Shown: positions 32,078-44,744 of the stretch, in pieces
Numbering within the stretch: the stretch's first letter is position 1
How the letters are laid out: the number at the start of each line of letters is the position of its first letter
Origin: Davidsoniella eucalypti
Taxonomy: Eukaryota; Ascomycota; Sordariomycetes; Microascales; Ceratocystidaceae
NCBI GenBank assembly: GCA_004009845.1
Contig: RMBW01000054.1
Span: 1 to 64,000, forward strand
Direction of reading: 5' to 3'
DNA: 64,000 bases
Notes under the pieces: generated by a model
The model's database searches: none
What the model saw: only the letters and a program-made list of their open reading frames with translations
What the model was told of the DNA's origin: nothing
Position numbers and translations under genes: made by a program

Positions 32078-35000
32078 GGCCGCTATAGTGATGTGATAGG
32101 TAGCCGTGAAGAGCAAGGTTGGGGCGACGCAGTGATGTCGTCGATGGCTCTGGCGAGAGCCAAATCAGAAAAGTCGGCGTAGGCCGGCGATGGCGATGGA
32201 TCGAACCGGTCGTTATCAGGCTGTATTTTCCTTTTTAGGCGGGCGATTTGGCGTGGTGTTGAAAAAGTCGATGATGACGTCGAAACCCGATGGTCTGGAA
32301 CGGCTCGGTTGGCGCTGTTGTTTTGTCGAAATTCACACAATTAGCAAGGCTGTGATATCGGACTACGTGTGATGAGAATTTATCAAGTCCGGACCAAGAC
32401 ACCATTAACTAATATTGAACAAAAATATAATAATAATAATAGAAAACAAAGAAACAAAGAAAAAGAAATATGACCACCTACAAAATGAGACAGCAAATGC
32501 AGGAATCAACAACAAGAACAAGAAAAATAATCAAAAATAAAAACAAGAACGAAGGAAAATTCAGCGAACAGATTCGGTGGGCACTGCAAAGTTAAAATAA
32601 AAACACAAGTGGCAGGAACAATACGACTGGGAGTAGCAGAAACAGGCAGTTTCCCCAAAAACAAAGAAGAGGATGAAAACAAAGGAAAATAACAGGAAAA
32701 AGAGCAAGCACGGTCTATCTGGCAAGCGCTTCTACGAGAATAGTAGTTGCTTTCGTTTTTGGACAGTCGCTGCTGCTACCAAGGCCAACGACGTCTTGAT
32801 CCTACGAGCTGGGGTTTGGAGAGCCCAGAGAGAACAAAAATTTAAACATATATAACAATAAAAATAAAAATAAAAGGAATTAATACCGGTAATTTTATAT
32901 ACCCATGAGGAATCGATAAAAGGCCATGATTTAGAGATTGCATGTACACCCATCTACTTTCCCAACTTCTTTGTAAATAGAAAAGATTGCCATGGATCTC
33001 CCAGTACACATCTTCATCTTGCTAGGAAAAGAAAGAACCCCAAAGCTCAAGTTCAGTCGAACTATTATTAATCGATAAATGCGGCCTTCTTTCTGTTCAG
33101 GAGTCAAGCCCGCGGGTTCTTGCATCAACAAAGTTATTATTGGACTTCCTGCCAAAAAAGAAGACATGTTATAGGAAAAATGACAATAATAATCATTGTA
33201 AATTTACAAATAAAAAATAAAATAATGGAAAAGGCAACACAAACGCCTATAACGTCATCAGCCACGGGCATGTCTCGCCCTTCAGATTTCCAAACACATG
33301 ATATAGTTACGGGCTACCTCCTCTATACTGTTTCTATCTGATTGACAGCGGCTACCACATGTTCTTCTACTCAGTCCAGGCCAATGTCTTGCTCTACTCT
33401 CTTTCTCAGTCCCCAGGCAAAGTAGAATAGAACGACCCTTACTTACAAACTCTATGTGTACATACATGTACTTACTAGCTACAAACAAGCTCTCGGGTGA
33501 GTTGTTCACTCTCGATTCTACAACTTGACTTGTCTCGGCCTTCGCACTTGTTCCACTACTACCCTACATTCTATAATTCTGCAATTCTATAACCACAGTG
33601 AGATTTTGAGCGAGGCCAGGCCTAGCCTCGGTCTTCTTCTTCCCTGTAAGCCCTAGCCTGCGGCACCACGGAAGCAATCCATCTCTCCCTTTTTTTTTGC
33701 TAATTTCTTGTCTCTCTCACTTCTTTTAGGCTTTGAGGAGGCGGAAGACGTATTTCCAGTACCACTGGACACTAACGGGTTTCTAGGGAGGTCATGCCAC
33801 AGGCCCAGCCTGAAGGAATGCCCTTGGGACTTACAAATACCAGCAAACAGTTTTATATATATAAACTCAATAGGAAATAGCTCGTAAATAAATGACATCC
33901 TAACACAAGCTAACTACATATCTGTAGTTGTAAATGAATTTTTCCAATGTTTAAGTATACTAATACAGATGTCAGGGCTTTCTTATCTCGTCTTTCATGC
34001 TCTCCACCCTCTAGGCTTGCGTTAAACAACTAAATCCGGACGTGAGTCTTCCAAGTTATTGAGATTCATGGTCCTGTGAAGCTGTACGAGCTTTCGGGCT
34101 GCAGAACAGGATAGGGACAAGACAGGCCTAGCGAGTCTAACCAAACCCCAATCTATGTATTTAGCAAAAATGGGGGAACCCGGCCGTCAATCCGACAGCG
34201 AGCTAGACGGCATAACGCGCCGTTTTCTTTTTCTTGACATAGGATTGACAGCAACATGTAGGAAATCCCAATTTCAAAACATCATCAAGCTATAAACGAA
34301 GCGCTCGACATCTTATATGCTAAAGCCATATAAAATTTGATAAATGAAAGTGCAAGTTCAAACTTTGAGGTCAAGGAGCCGACAAGGACATGATTACCAT
34401 TGTATGGCATGGTAGCATCTAGTAGCAAGAAGTAAGCAGTAGTAATTGGTATGTTTCTGGTCCAAGCAGAGTAATGTCAATGTCCTTCTGGAAGATTATT
34501 GAATCGCTGCTGAGGCAGTGACAATACGACAGTCGCAACAGTGCCAAACCAGGCCGGTGAATACATGACGACACGACACGACACGATCTGACCTGACCTG
34601 ACAATCTGATGCACTGCTTTTCTACTTGAGCAGGACATACATATAAACAACTAACCGTCAGTCAGACACATCCTGTCGCGACGATCTGATGTGGCTTTAT
34701 TTGGTCATCATCGCCGTTCCAAGGGCTAGACTCTAAAGCACCGCCATATGAACCTTTTTCTCTCCCTCCCCCCTCAAGAAAACGCGTCCCGATCTTGTGG
34801 GAAATTTGAATTTCAGTAGGTGAATCGCACTCGACGAATATGATAGCTAGGAATACCGATAAACTAGGCCCAGTCGTTTAGACCTTGATTGAAAATTGCT
34901 AAGTTCCAGGGCAAAACAAAATGGGGGTAAAAGGATTAGAGGAAGGGATCATAACAGGGCTTTGTCGATTTGAATACAGACATGTCGGAACAAAGGTGAG

Positions 35001-38000
35001 GAGAAAAGATATGCATTAGTTAGTAGATTATTGTACTTGGGATTACTATTACTATTCATATTCAAATGTTGCCGCGTGTTTGTTCAGCAGAAATTCTTCT
35101 ACCATGAAAAAGCTACTCCTATCTTTATCTACGTAGGGTTCAAAGTGATTTTGAGTGTGATGTGATTATTGGATGAAGCCAGCATATTAGCCAGACAACC
35201 AACAAGCATTTGTGAAGAATCCCGACGTTCTGGATGACTATCATATTGAGCTTTTTTTAGGGTTTTTTGGGGGGAATGTCCAACAAAGCCATCCAATAGA
35301 GTGGCTGAATGAATTAATATGAATGTATTTATATGTGTGTACAACTACAACTGTATAAAACGGCACAGTGATATGACATGCCATTTCAGAAATCATGATC
35401 TGAAGCTTGAGTCACAACATATACAAAGAAAGCCTTGAATGAGCCCTGGTAGAAACATTCCATGGGATGTTCTCCTGCTGATAGTAGTTCCTAATAGCCA
35501 TATATATTACTTTTAATAGACTATGTATTGTAATATGTAGATATATGTATGTACATCATTAAGTATATATGTACGTTGTTTTTTCGGTGTAGTGTGCACA
35601 AAGCTCTACTAAGCGACCCATGACACTGGAACGGATTGAATTCCCGGAGAAATAATATGGTAGACCCTATGTAACCCTAAGTGTCAGCGTAACGTAGGGG
35701 AAGGAATTGACAACAATATACAAACAGAAAAAACACCCCCTTGGACCAGGTCACTGGCGTGGTATTCCGATGCCTTGGAACTGGACCGTGGGTTATTCGG
35801 TCTCTTCTATTCTGACCGAATGGATACATCGGCGAAACCCGATCTACACATCCGTTCTAGATCAGTTATATCTGGATATAGCTGGATTATCATGATATGA
35901 AATTCACACAACTATGTATGTTTTAAATAAAATCATCATCATATAACTATGTAGTTTATTTTTTCTCTTACATTGTGTACCCCAATGGAAAGAAAACAAG
36001 CAACACTGGTAGAGTACAGGATATCCTGGCCTATAGCCTGTATTTTCAAGCGGGAAGAACTCCCGAGTATCGAGACCAAAAAACGCTAAACGGAAACTTC
36101 TGCTACTAGTCCTTTTATGAATTATTGTGGCTGTTTCCCCTCTTGAAAAGTAGGACTGACTCCGCTATCAACTTCTACGACAAAAAAAACAGGCCTCGTC
36201 GTATACATTTGCAGATACATTTTTCAGTAACGCTGGCGATTTCTTGTACGCACGTAAGAGAAACAAAAGAGAAAAAAACCAGCTGATTCCTGATTCGCTA
36301 ACAGCCGGTTCAGGTCAAAGCTGCCGCAAAATTTGGCCGCAAAGTTGTAGCGAGGCTCCACTAGGAGAGGAAGGGGCTCTTGTATTCTAGGTATAATATA
36401 CTGTGTAATAGCCTACGAAACCATAACAAATCGAGTTATCCTACGTTTCTTTTCCATTTTTGTTTTATCAGAGACTCGTGCTTTTTTTCACCGAGCCCAT
36501 TGCTTTTTATTTCATTTTTCATTTTTTTTCTCCTAGCGTCATTGTTACAATGGCATCCACATCTTTCAAATATAACACAGCAATGACTAATTTTTGTGTT
36601 TTTTATTCTTCGTTTCTCATTATTTATTTTTAAATATTTGATTTCTTCTCTCTTCCCATTTGGTAGTAATATGTTTTGTATCTTTTTTGGTACTAGTTTT
36701 TAGCGAGCTTTATGAATTCTCCTTCTAAACGGCTCTCCAGTTTTACATGGCTTTTTTTTCTATAAAGGCTGAGTCTTAATCTGCCTCCTCCCTGCAAGTT
36801 TTCTCTCTAGTTTTTGCTTTTATTTTTCGATACCCGCTCTAAAAGAGAATAAAAATCAGCAGGTTTCGCTAAGTTGTCAAATAGTCAAGAACAATATTTT
36901 CTTTCCTTGCATGTGGTCCCTTGATGTAATGTGTATTGGCTCAACCTTGATTCCTTATACAATATAGCGCTGTTTTGTTTTACTCTGTTCTTTTTGTTCT
37001 TCTAGTATTCACGAGATAGATCCCTTAGTTTCCGCCAACTATAGGTCCTGGATCGGGCAAAGTTCAAAGATGGCAAGTTTCCTTCTTCGGGCTATCTTCT
37101 ACCAATATAAATGGCAATGTTTGCTTAACTTACCACGCCAAAGAGTGGCAGTATTTCAGGCATCTTTTTAATCAATTTTTTCTTCTTGTTTTCTTCTTGA
37201 ACTTAATTCTCTATCCCAAGTCGCTTTAGCCTATTCAAGACCAAGATAAAAAAAAATAGAAAAAAGCCACATATTCCTGTATATCCGTACTTTTTGGGTG
37301 GGATGGACCTTAGATCCAAGTCCACCCACTCACTGATAACGAGCCATTACGAACCGCCAGCCCCGTTTCATGGGCTACCTTACGGCCGTTAACGTTTTTA
37401 CAAAATCAGCTCATACATGTACACCATATATGTACCAAAAGCGTTCTCGTGCTCTCCGTTGTGTAAACCCTAGGTATAGGATAGAGCACCGTAGCTACGT
37501 CATCCAAGCTTCTTTGCTGGCTGTATGGCAAATATAACACTATCAAACGTTCTCAAATATTGAGTTCAGTCGATGGCACTAATCATGGTCTGTTGTAAGA
37601 TTGTGTTAACGATAGAAACAAATGGAGTATTAATGATCAGATTATCCAAAAGGGAAAAAGGTAAAGGAGTCTCGTCTAGTGATAACTGCATATGTTTTAG
37701 CACAGACTTCATACTGGGGTTGCATGGCTGGTACTTGGCAAAGGAGGGAATCCATAAGTTTTTTTGCTATATTGAGGGATGGAGAAACGCAGTTTGAAAT
37801 GATTGTTACGAATTATGCTAATTGGAAGCGGAAGAGGTACATGTATTTATAAAATGATAGAGTTTTGAGTCAACAACTATGCGTCGTTCTTAACGCGATG
37901 TCAAGGGTTGTATGCTTATAACCCTTACTTAGTAACTATCTACTTCTGTATACTGATCCAGAATATTTGTGTACATGTATACATAAACAATATTCTCTCA

Positions 38001-41000
38001 GCCTTTTTCACTTTCACTTTTTGTATCCAATGATCTATACTCTCCCTGCATCAAAACACAACTCCGGATCATCTTCCGGCAAAATGTTCTCCGCATACAT
38101 CAGCACCAGAGTGGACCTTGGCTTGCATGTGTCCCAAGCAGTCAGACCACCATATGTACACTGTATGTACAATATAGGCGGCTTGCATTAGTGTCGACTT
38201 GCGATGGCCATGCCACTACTAGAACTATTGCCTGATATAAGTCATAGGAGATGCAATGGGACAGAGCTGGACGGGTAAGAGGAGTCTTAATAGTGCAGCC
38301 TGCTTATACTGCATGACACTTATGCAGGCAGAGATAGTAGCACGCTCGCGTAGATGCCTTTTTCCCAGAGGAACATGTTCTTCATATGTATCGAGACCGT
38401 ATGTTCGGGTCTCGGTGCAGTTAAATCCTCTAGTGGCTGGGATTTTAGTTGGGTCTCCCTGGCCTAAGAAAACCGAGCGGAAAAGAGTTCTGGCCCTTAG
38501 GGTAAACCCAACTCTTCGTTTGTGTTCTTTTGTACCACAGATTACACAGACAGATGGGGTTTATTTATTTTTATCTCGCTTTTTTCTCACTACGATGGCT
38601 ACGAGCATCATTGATTAACGTTGCTGTCTTTTGTCACATCGTTGAGGTCGCCTTCGCCACCAAATCATGCCTCTGAAGTCGACGAAGCCACCCCCCCTTA
38701 CCTTGTCTTACGCTTCTATTCCCAAGCACACATTTAAAGTAATTAGGCGTACCGTAAAACGCCGGGCCATACTGCAAAAAAGAAACACAGCTGTAACTGC
38801 TAGTTTAGCGTTCTAAACTTGAGCGGGGATAGACATTTACTGGTACTAACTAATAGGTCAGTGTAAGACAATATGAGATCTCCCGCTCCTCCATTGGCAC
38901 CCGATTCGCTACTAGTTGGCCTGGAAAACAGCTTAGCTAAGACGGGCCTAAAGAAGGAAAAGAAAGACAAAAATGAGCGGACCAGTACGGAACAACGCTC
39001 AACGTGGGCGGACTTGTAATGCGTTGGCAGACCTGGTGACCTCGATTAACAGCAGGATTTCAGGCGCAGAACGCCCTGGATAAATCCATTTTCCAGGTGG
39101 ATGGATTATTGCGTCGTCATCCGACTTGATCGTTGAGCCTATAGGCTAAGATTTACATGTTAACTCCCAAAGCATAAAAATGCCAAAATCGTGCGCTCCA
39201 GAGTCGAGCTTGGACCTCAATCTCACGACACTAGGCTCTGGATTTTATTGCTTTGCTTGTCTTCTTTTGATCAAGCTGGCATTATATGAATCCACTGTGT
39301 GTTCGCTTTCAGTAAAGATCTGTTGATATCCCGCCGTTTCGGGCCCCCGATATTGGGATGGGAGGTTCTTCACCGACTCTTTGGTCCCGGGTTACTATAT
39401 GTATGTATGTGTCATGGTTCAACAAAGAACACGCATTGTTATGCATGATTTAAATGCTTCCTACTAAAGGAACAGCTTGTTGCACATACACAGGAAGAAG
39501 CATGATCCACTGGCGTATGGCATCGTAGTAGTTCCATTTAAACAGCAGAAGCTATAGTATCAGCAGTAAACACATACATATATTCATTAGCAATACTGAC
39601 AAGGCTCTGTATGCCCTCAGCTTCTTCTTCCGGTTAATACGCCCAATACAGGACGGAGAATCGCGGTCGTCTCGCAACTGCGATACCAGGCTGGAAGAAA
39701 GTCCCGACGCTCTGGTTGACAACTTGAAGGGTGGAGTCGTTATCTTAAGGACATACTTGACACATCCAGTCCTTTGTCCGTGAATAAAGAGACAGCAGCT
39801 TAGGATCCCACAGGTTAAGTTTTGCAAATGCCTCAATTGGCTAGCCGCAGATAGCGTTAAAGACGAGAGGCCGAAAATTGGTAGCGTTTGGCCAAGTCGT
39901 CGCCTAGTCTAATTTGGCAAATGCTAGCTTGCCACGCCGTTGATTTGAGCCTACTGTTACAATATTGGGCAGTTCCAATAACTATACATGTATGACATAT
40001 GGCCGTGATCTATAGTTGAAAGCTCTATATATGGAAGCTATGTATTAAAAAAAAAAACATGTACCTCGTTGCTGTGTTTACACTAATAGATCACGGCTCT
40101 CCATCTGATTTATTCATCTGCGTGCTCTTGATCATAACTACATAGCAAGCTAGAGCTAGCCTTGATTGCGCGATACTATAGATAGTGGCTGTTGTACACC
40201 AAAAATTGCGCGTATTAATAAGTCAGGGGAAGTAAGCAGCACTGCTGCGTTCTCGCTATTCGACCAATCAAAGTGCCTGAAAGGATGACCGCTTGGTCCC
40301 TTGGTCTTAGCGTTTTTATCTTATCCGCTACTTCGGCTTTTTCCCTTTGTTGCTAAGAGAGCCACTCACTCTTCTATCAAACTTACTTAGGTGGTAACCG
40401 TCAAGCAAAGCCACTGGGTAACCCCTTGTTAGAGAACACAAAGCCTGCGGATATCTCCTTCGAGACAGCACAATAGGCTGCTTAGAGCTTCGAGAAGCGG
40501 GGGATATCCTAGAATCTTTCGTATACATGGTACATGTCGACAGTTGATCATCCTTCTATCCCCCCACCAAACCCCAGACTGAACAAAGCTTGGCCAGCTG
40601 TAAGACAGCTGATAGAAGAGGTTGCGCGCTGGATATCCTGCTAAGTCCGATATAAGCATCCGGAGAATGTTCGTTGTCGTCCGGTAGTTTGCTATATTCT
40701 TCTGGTAGTAACTTAGTGACCGAATTTGTTCAAATTGAATACACTCTAGAGTCTAAAGTGGCTAAGCAAGCCTCGGCTCGATAGCCACCATCCCCACTAG
40801 GCACGGAGAGCTGCGTGCTGAGTCTGTTTCAGGTCTCGACCGAAGAGTCTGCTTTGAGCCGCTGGCCGTATATTATTGCATACCTACCTGTATGTAGAGT
40901 TGCTCAAATATGATACATGTGTATTCTTATCAGTTCTGTGGAGAGCTGTAACATCTCACACATCTTCCATATGCTACAAACTCTAACAATATACGATTGT

Positions 41001-42509
41001 TGCGGAACATCATTAGTGATATTCATGGTACAGTGACGACACTGATGAAATCACGGAAATGACGTGCCATATAACCCTTTATTCGTGTGGTTCATTGCAC
41101 ATATTGACGGAAAGACTTCCAAAATAAATCTATTAACTTTAAAATGTAATTACATATGGTTACATATAGTTATATATATAACTATATAATTGTATATATT
41201 ACTAAGATGGTATTCCACGAAAGACTGGTTAGGAAAGCCAAGACACGGAATGGCATGGGTAATACATATGTATGTATCATTGTGTATTGATATTGTTTTG
41301 TTTCACTAGCTGCTTAGGCCAAATAATGTTGATTTATTGCGATGTGCCCTTGACTATCAGTCGAGAAACATATTCTAGTAGACGATGCCGAAGTTTGTGT
41401 AGTTGTGGTCCATGATAAGAGACAAGAGAGAGGCTTCGTCATCGGTTCAGTTTTCTATATCTTATCGACATGTACGACTAGTCATATACATGTACATAGA
41501 TTGCCAACTTAGTAAGCATCACTAGTTGTACTCATTATCAGTTCCCTGCTCCATGTTTGCTCATGTTTTTAGTATAGTCTTTGTTTCGCCAAAAAAGGAA
41601 AAGTAGCCCAAATCAGGACAGGCCGCCTATTGTAGAGAAAATCACGAGCGGCCTGAGCTTTTCTGGCCCTCAAGTACAGGCGTCGCAGAATGCTCTGCCC
41701 TTGGCAAGATACATACTACGTATATCTCTCGGCCGACCAACTACAAGCAGAGCAGGTGTAGGGACAAAGTGCCTCTTGAGGAACAAGCTTTGAAAAGAGA
41801 GCACCAAAGCTAAAGTAGAAAACGTCCAAGTTTTGGCCTATTTCGGCCCCAAGTGGTGTGAAGAGACTTCCCGAAACAAGGTTCATGGTCTCATAGTGGC
41901 ACTCATCGTGTCACCTACGATTTGTTTAACATGAGACTAGATGTGACGGGAAGAAAATGTACGGTGTTTACTAAGCTAACATAGCATTACAGGGCGTGAT
42001 GGTTGCTATCCGAACGTCGAGAATTTAACGACTACTGTGCTTACAGATATACATATGTTCGGAGAACTAAGATACTGTATCTCGAGAGAGCTCTATATAT
42101 AAATATGAGTGACACTTGGGAATATTGATCAAATAATACTCCCCTTCGAGACAACGACTCATATGGCCATTTGGTAATAGCTTTGGTAGTGTAACCTGAC
42201 ATCAAAAAGGATAGAGTAGATATCAACTCATCCCTTCGCTTTTATTTTTCTTTCTTTGCTTTTAGAACATAGAGGTAGAAATCATATAATAGGATAGAGT
42301 TGAAGAACTCTCTGAACAGAAATTCCAGTGTTATAGATCTGTAAGAAAAAATGTTGTCAGAAGGGTTGGTGAATATGGAGTTGGAAATGAATACCTAGTA
42401 TATTCGAAGCTACACAAGGAAACACGGTAGCGATACATGCCGGGAAGGTTGCATCACAACACCACGGTAAATTATATATCATTATTATCGTGAGATTCAC
42501 AGAAACTCG
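32078..42509. other. Ten-kilobase gene desert
   Basis: No protein gene is supported over about 10.4 kb. The DNA is AT-rich, with A-rich (32400-32700) and T-rich (36420-37260) tracts, GACAC/TGACC simple repeats at 34565-34600 (ACACGACACGACACG, CTGACCTGACCTGAC), and AT dinucleotide runs at 41160-41200. GC-richer islands at 35700-35880, 38640-39130, 39590-39900 and 40330-40660 have no long convincing frame and may be decayed repeats. 32080-32340 is the promoter of the Cys/His gene. A tRNA-like TCGA word near 39200 does not fold as a tRNA. Confidence 0.45.
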
Positions 42510-42593
42510 GCGTAATTGGTGTAGTGGTAACATTAATCGTTGCCATCTGGTAATGATTTCGATTAGCCCTGGGTTCGATTCCCAGATTACGCA
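42510..42593 (+). tRNA. tRNA-Gly(GCC) with a 13-nt intron
   Basis: The acceptor stem GCGTAAT pairs perfectly with ATTACGC, with discriminator A at 42593. The D arm has the standard GGTGTAGTGGTAA sequence. The anticodon stem AATCG/CGATT flanks the loop TTGCCA...T, anticodon GCC (42542-42544). The T arm is CTGGG-TTCGATT-CCCAG. Between nucleotides 37 and 38 there is an intron at 42546-42558 (TCTGGTAATGATT). Its TGGTAA can pair with the loop TTGCCA, the usual anticodon-intron helix recognised by tRNA splicing endonuclease. The mature length is 71 nt before CCA addition. All structural elements are intact, so it should be functional. Confidence 0.93.
42546..42558 (+). other. tRNA intron
   Basis: Thirteen nucleotides inserted directly 3' of the base after the anticodon, the canonical nuclear tRNA intron site. 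Part of it is complementary to the anticodon loop. Confidence 0.85.
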
Positions 42594-42984
42594 GCACGAT
42601 AGACGTTCTTTGCTTTTTGCTTCTAGTCCTTACTTTTTTGGATATCTTGATCGTAGTTTATTGTGCAGGTGGACGCAAGATTAATACATACATACATAGT
42701 AGTTTATCTCTAGTGAGTTGATCTCCTTTCTCGTATTGCTGCGAAATCACAGCTATATTTGTATTTGAAATCAATATCCCTTTGCCATCATTTTTTAGCT
42801 GGTAAAGTGTTCAGACGAAACCTGGGTGGCCGCGGATTTCGTGTCGTGATGTCTGGATGATTTTATTTATAGTCTAAAGATTACCTAAAAGCTTTCTTTC
42901 GACTCCGGATGTCTCACTATCAGCTCGTGTGTTGTTGCTTTTCTCATATCTGGTGATAAGACGGCGAGGCCTCCCTTGGCTAAT
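42594..42984. other. Intergenic between tRNA and retroelement relic
   Basis: T-rich DNA follows the tRNA; TTTGCTTTTTGC at 42610 may be the Pol III terminator. No gene is supported. Confidence 0.45.
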
Positions 42985-43720
42985 TTGACCTCGTTAAACA
43001 GTCGGCAGCCTTGCCCTCACTCGGAGCTGGCTGTGTAGATTGCGGCCATTTGTCAAGTTTCGCTTCCAGTGTTGCTCTCATTGAGGTAAAGTCTTTCGGT
43101 AGTTCCAGTTACCTTCGAATGCAGCATCAGTACCTAGTGAGCCGAACTGGCCTTGGCGCGGCGGCATAGGCTCTCGAAGTCTGAGATGAAAGTCTTCCAG
43201 TCCCCCTTCGTGCGCTCTATTAAGGGCGCTTCTAGGGCCCTCAAGGCCTGGTTTCGGCCCGACAAGTTGTCGACCTTCTCGTTGAGGCACCGGATGGCCA
43301 ATCCGCCTCGGGGTTACTGGCGTCCATAACTTCCTTCCGCGGGGCGCCTATGGTCTCGGCCGCTCCACCAGTCAAATGGAAGCACAACAACTGCAGCTTT
43401 CTCCTCTCTAGGACGTAGCCGGTCTCGTAGACGTTAATCCACAGGATGACCTGGTCTCTCCAGACTCGATACTCCTGTGCCAGGCCCGCAACATCGCTGC
43501 TTTCTTGGCCCGAAAAATTTGATAGCCCAGAGCCCAAGTTTCGGGCCTTCTGAGCATTCTCGATTTGAGCCCGGGCGACTGCACCTTCCAGCTGCTCGAA
43601 CTTTGAGGTCAGCCGCGCAACACCCCCCGCCAACGACTTCTTCTTCTTGCTTGCTTTGTCCTTCTCGGAACGGAGAACTCTCTCCACTCACACACGGAGA
43701 GCGGCCTCTTTGAAGGTTCC
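42985..43720 (-). pseudogene. Retrotransposon gag-like relic
   Basis: A GC-rich minus-strand frame (to 43241) begins with a Lys-rich coiled region (EKDKASKKKKSLAGGVARLT) and contains YRVWRDQVILWINVYETGYV followed by RKLQLLCFHLTGGAAETIGA, the helix pattern of LTR-retrotransposon capsid proteins. Near 43295 the frame shifts; the next frame carries DWKTFISDFESLCRRAKASS, the following capsid helix, and then a stop at about 43126. A further fragment (LEAKLDKWPQ) occurs downstream. At least one frameshift plus stops make it a dead copy. Pol is not seen. It lies about 400 bp from a tRNA gene, a common neighbourhood for such elements. Confidence 0.55.
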
Positions 43721-43855
43721 GGATGCCCAACCCACCCTCCGACGAAACAAGGCCCCCCGTTGGTCCTAGGACCAATGATCCAAAACCCGCTAAGAATGGC
43801 CTTAGAACCACTCCCAAAATCACCCTTTTCCAGGCTATGCTTCAACAACATTTCC

Positions 43856-44008
43856 CCCTTTGACATAGTAGCATACTCAGATGGCTCCAAGCAAGCGAAT
43901 GGCCTTGCCGGTGCTGGAGCCTCAGGTCGCCTCAGTAGGAATCTCCCCGAGAAAGAACTACGAGGTATTTGACGCCGAGATCCAAGGGCCCCTCGGCTTT
44001 TAAACATT
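43856..44008 (+). pseudogene. RNase H fragment of a retroelement
   Basis: The plus strand reads FDIVAYSDGSKQANGLAGAG, the start of an RNase H fold with its first catalytic Asp (SDGSK). After a frameshift near 43960 it reads YEVFDAEIQG, matching the second acidic helix of RNase H (E and D..E). The open frame extends upstream with LRMALEPLPKSPF-like linker sequence, as seen before the RNase H domain in fungal LINE (Tad-type) or similar elements. It is truncated at both ends. Its strand is opposite to the adjacent gag relic, so two different insertions are juxtaposed. Confidence 0.55.
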
Positions 44009-44744
44009 CTCCGTAAGATACAACTTCTCTTGAAGAGTGCCCCTTTCGGTCTCCTTCAGGTGGGGACTCCACTGTCATCTTTAATTTGAATTAAATAGTT
44101 ATGAATATACGATTTTAGACTGTAAGTATGTACTGAATGTCTATCTTAAGCTGCAAGTGTTATAGAAATATCGAATTGTTATGCATTCAAACAACAACAT
44201 ATCTTATGTGAAAGATTACACTAAAATATTCTTTGATATAGCACTTTAGCCAACTCTCGGACCACTATCATCTAGAACCTATGGGTGCATCAAATACGAC
44301 AATAACTAAGGGTTGACGGTTTAAAATCAGGTGGGAAAAAGCCGGATAAAATTCAACTTGTGGAACCTGCATACACTGCAATCACTGGCAAAAAAAATGC
44401 AAACGTCATTAGTTAGTTACATAATTTTGCCACTATTGATGATTAAAAAAATAACTTCCTCATATAGATTGCAAAAGCCACCGATTTACGGAAACAAATG
44501 CGTTTTCTTCTACACAAACAGATAACGACCTCATAATATCACTTTTGTCAATCGCCCAGTTGCCGCAATAAGCAACTAACCACGTTATCTCCGTTCCAGA
44601 TCCGGATCTCCAACATATAAGTCTTGTTTTGCCACACCGAAAGCTCTTGCCAACGCCCGTTCTCGACTTTGACTGTGCCTTCACTTACTGCACAGGCTTG
44701 GTCAGCGTACTGCATCTTTCCCTCCTAGATTTACAAACGTCTTG
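44009..44744. other. AT-rich spacer and promoter of the F-box gene
   Basis: No gene is supported. GGTGGGGACTCCACTGTCATC at about 44060 may be an element border. The last 200 nt are the presumed promoter of the F-box gene. Confidence 0.4.

Noticed and set aside
34560..34605. CRISPR-like short tandem repeats
   Set aside because: GACAC and TGACC pentamers form a small simple-sequence patch; there are no spacers, and this is a eukaryote.
39180..39245. tRNA-like segment with a TCGA word and a CCAGAG/CTCTGG stem
   Set aside because: No acceptor stem, no proper T-arm pairing and no anticodon arm could be assembled on either strand.
43434..44007. Several long frames overlapping the gag and RNase H relics
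   Set aside because: They are out-of-frame readings of GC-rich relic DNA; only the frames with domain-like motifs were kept.
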